Source of the DNA: Beaufortia kweichowensis | Taxonomy: Eukaryota; Chordata; Actinopteri; Cypriniformes; Gastromyzontidae | Direction: 5' to 3' | Length of the DNA stretch: 64,000 bases | NCBI GenBank assembly: GCA_019155185.1 | Contig: CM032817.1 | Location: forward strand, 1,539,129 to 1,603,128 | Part shown: positions 61,449-64,000 of the stretch, piece after piece | Layout: every line of letters starts with the position of its first letter | How positions within the stretch are numbered: position 1 is the stretch's first letter | Made by a program: the position numbers and the translations under genes | Notes under the pieces: generated by a model | The model's database searches: none | Told to the model about the DNA's origin: nothing | Seen by the model: the letters and a program-made list of their open reading frames with translations, nothing else

Positions 61449-64000
61449 CATCATTTCCTCTCTTCTGTACAATGGCTGGTAAGGACAGTGGCAAAATCAG
61501 TTTTCTATTCCAGCTGACTTTCCTTGTTGGAAAAACGCTGAAAAGCAGTCTGAAAGGAACCACGCACATGTGACTGTTATTCTCTGTTTTGTCTTTTCAG
61601 CCCTCTTTAACGTTGCCTTTTGCTTTGCGTGATATGTAAAGGCTTCTTTAACAATCAAATTTCATTCACTGTCAGTATCAAGAAATAATCCAACCAGTTG
61701 GTAAGCTATTGATTGAACAAAGGCTATTATCCCCCCTTTAACTGTTGAGTTCCTATTTTTTACTAAATGTCTTTGTTTGGTTATGTTTAAAGGCCTTGTC
61801 TTGTCACAAAATAAAACATAGCTAGAGGAAATACATTACCATTGCTGAACAGATGTAAGAAATGTTGTGTATGTAAACCTGGAATGATTAGTATACACTG
61901 TAGTTCATGCATAATGTACACAAATGCAAAAAAGATTTTTTTATCTTTTTATGTTCAGGCATCTTAAGTTTCACAATCGGTCTCAATTTTAATCACATTT
62001 TGTCTTCACCATTGCATTTTAAATGGTTCTGTGGCATGACAAAATACAAATTTTCTAAAATATATACAAAATGCAAAATAAAAAAAATGCTAATATCCTA
62101 AAAATGCTTTAGGTCTGTAATTAATTACATACAGAGATAACAAAATTATATAATTAAAATAATTATTAATTAATTTGAGCTAATTAATTTAGATCAAATT
62201 TCATTTCTGAAATTTAAGCTTAGATTAGAAAGTTTTTTTTGGTTTACAAGTTTGTTATGTAAGGATGCTTTTTTTGCAAAACATTTAAACGAAAGTTTTT
62301 AAAACAAAGAAAGTTTATCCAAAAATATAAAATAATATATGTATAGTTATTATTTGCTCACCCTTGTGTTGTTCTTTAGCTGTATTAGCCCAGTTTGGAT
62401 TTTTCATACACATTATATGTACATATAGTGTAAATCATAAACAATAATTTTCATTTTTGGGTGATCTATTCTTTTAATAAGAATGTTTTATTTTTACACG
62501 TTCAGCTAACCTCCTTTTTACAACATACAGTATATAATCCTTCTAAATATGGTGTCTGGTTTGTTCAAGATCTGTAAACATTGTTACCAAAGCTATAATT
62601 TGTTTTATTTTGATTGTTTGATTTTATTCTTACTAGTCATTAATTTGTATATCAATAAAAGCAAAGAAAAGTGAATGTGAGATGTCATTGCTAGCCCATG
62701 CCTTACTAATTAAGGTACAGGAATACATTATTTTTTACATTATTCTCCTAAAAACATAATAAGAACTCTATTACACATCTAATTAGCATGGGGTGGGGGT
62801 GTTTTGACTGGTAAGCATGGCTGAATGGGAATGCTAACAGACAGCTCTCTCCAGGTAATATAATCCATCTTGGTTAGGGACACAAATCCTTCAACTTCAA
62901 TCAGCATGTGAGGGACCTCTGGGAAAACAGAGCTCCTTGGTGGCTCAGGGCCCTGACTTTAATACATGTTAATGAATCACAGCAGATCACACATGATAGA
63001 GTTTGTCATGTTACCTAATGTTAGAAAAGTATGTGATTTGAAATGTTAGTAATTAAACATGAAGTATGTCACCACTATGACCTTACCTTATTCTCGTCAT
63101 TGACATACTGTACCATTCCAGCAACAATACCACATCCAACAGTCCAGTGATTCTGAACTACGACGGAATATCCATGTATATGAACAGTGATTATGGTAAT
63201 TAGGCAGATTTTGTAAACTCATTGATTTGTATTACCTTTCCCAAGTCTTGAAAACACAAACGGACCACTTATGTAACCTGTAAAAACACACCGGCAGAAG
63301 CGCCAGGAGGACCTTGAGACACGTTTTTTTTTACAAAGAGCAGTTCTCTGAGGAACCATTAACAGTCCTGGCAGTTCTTTTAGGATCTTATGGGATCCTT
63401 AAGGCACTTTAAATTCAGGATCTTTTAATTTTTAGAGTGTATGTCTAAAATAGGTTACATTTTAAAACAAGTGCCTAATGTCTAATTTAAAGAGCTTCTA
63501 ATGTCACATGCCAGTTCTAGTTGTCTTGAACGTGACATCATGAAATAGGTTTGACCGTCACCACCAATCAAAATCCAGACTTCGTTTATACATAAGGTGT
63601 GAACTTTTTACACGGTCCCTAACCCACCATTTTTTTCTATGTATTTGACAGATTTGCTATTGCGTTTATGTATTTGGCAGATGCTTTGAATAAGCGACAA
63701 TGCATAGTATACATCACTTATTCTTGTGCTGCTACAGAAATCTCAGTTTAGCACAAAGCAAAACATACATACAAAACATACAACATACAAAACATTAAGA
63801 CGTGTCATTGCCTGCCTGCATCCCACATTTCACATCTGGTGAATTGTGAAGATGTCCTTGTGCAGCATTAGCCAGTATAAGATCTAAGGTTGGTATAGGA
63901 TCATAGACTTTGGTAAAGAAATGTAAAGAAATGCAAATGAACACTTATCTGTTGGTTTCAATATCATTAGCATATAGCATTAGTGAGTGAAACATTGCTA
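61449..64000 (+). other. GAT1-type gene 3'UTR and downstream intergenic sequence
   Basis: Candidate polyadenylation signals AATAAA are at 61810-61815 and 62654-62659. Beyond these, no gene, RNA or complete transposon is recognised up to the window end. Confidence 0.5.

Overview
The window is vertebrate nuclear DNA. It has intron-rich genes with GT-AG junctions, finTRIM genes found only in fish, and many short DNA transposons of the kind common in cypriniform genomes. A teleost, probably a cyprinid, is the best fit. All exon boundaries were derived by hand from reading frame, splice sites and remembered family sequence. No alignment or transcript was available.

Layout, left to right. (1) pyroxd1, plus strand, 1183-5551, a flavin oxidoreductase with an apparent frameshift in its last exon. 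(2) A degenerate parp11-like pseudogene (5990-7060) and an intact, divergent parp11-like gene (7673-9583), both on the minus strand. (3) A tandem duplication whose units (about 10687-19673 and 19674-26476) each carry one complete finTRIM gene on the plus strand (13375-16710 and 21462-24798). Unit 1 has two insertions that unit 2 lacks: a hAT-type element with a broken zinc-finger exon, and a 1.46 kb insertion resembling a solo LTR. (4) A canonical parp11 gene, minus strand, 27011-29231. (5) A GAT2/BGT1-type SLC6 transporter, plus strand, 31212-41836. (6) A GAT1-type SLC6 transporter, plus strand, 50312-61448, with a 1.6 kb pyrimidine tract in its last intron.

Reading as a whole. pyroxd1, parp11 and a GAT2/BGT1-type transporter all have human counterparts on chromosome 12p, so this is probably an old conserved block. 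An interferon-type island of finTRIM E3 ligases and duplicated mono-ADP-ribosyltransferases has grown inside it. The finTRIM genes and the divergent parp11-like gene share a roughly 200 bp promoter/5'UTR block, in opposite orientation, that contains an interferon-stimulated response element. The two finTRIM genes are nearly identical in the introns compared, but their B30.2 exon is about ten times more diverged and mostly by amino-acid-changing substitutions. The two SLC6 genes would move GABA or related osmolytes with Na+ and Cl-. Their introns and spacer hold a short transposon family with TTAA-like ends and several other MITE families.
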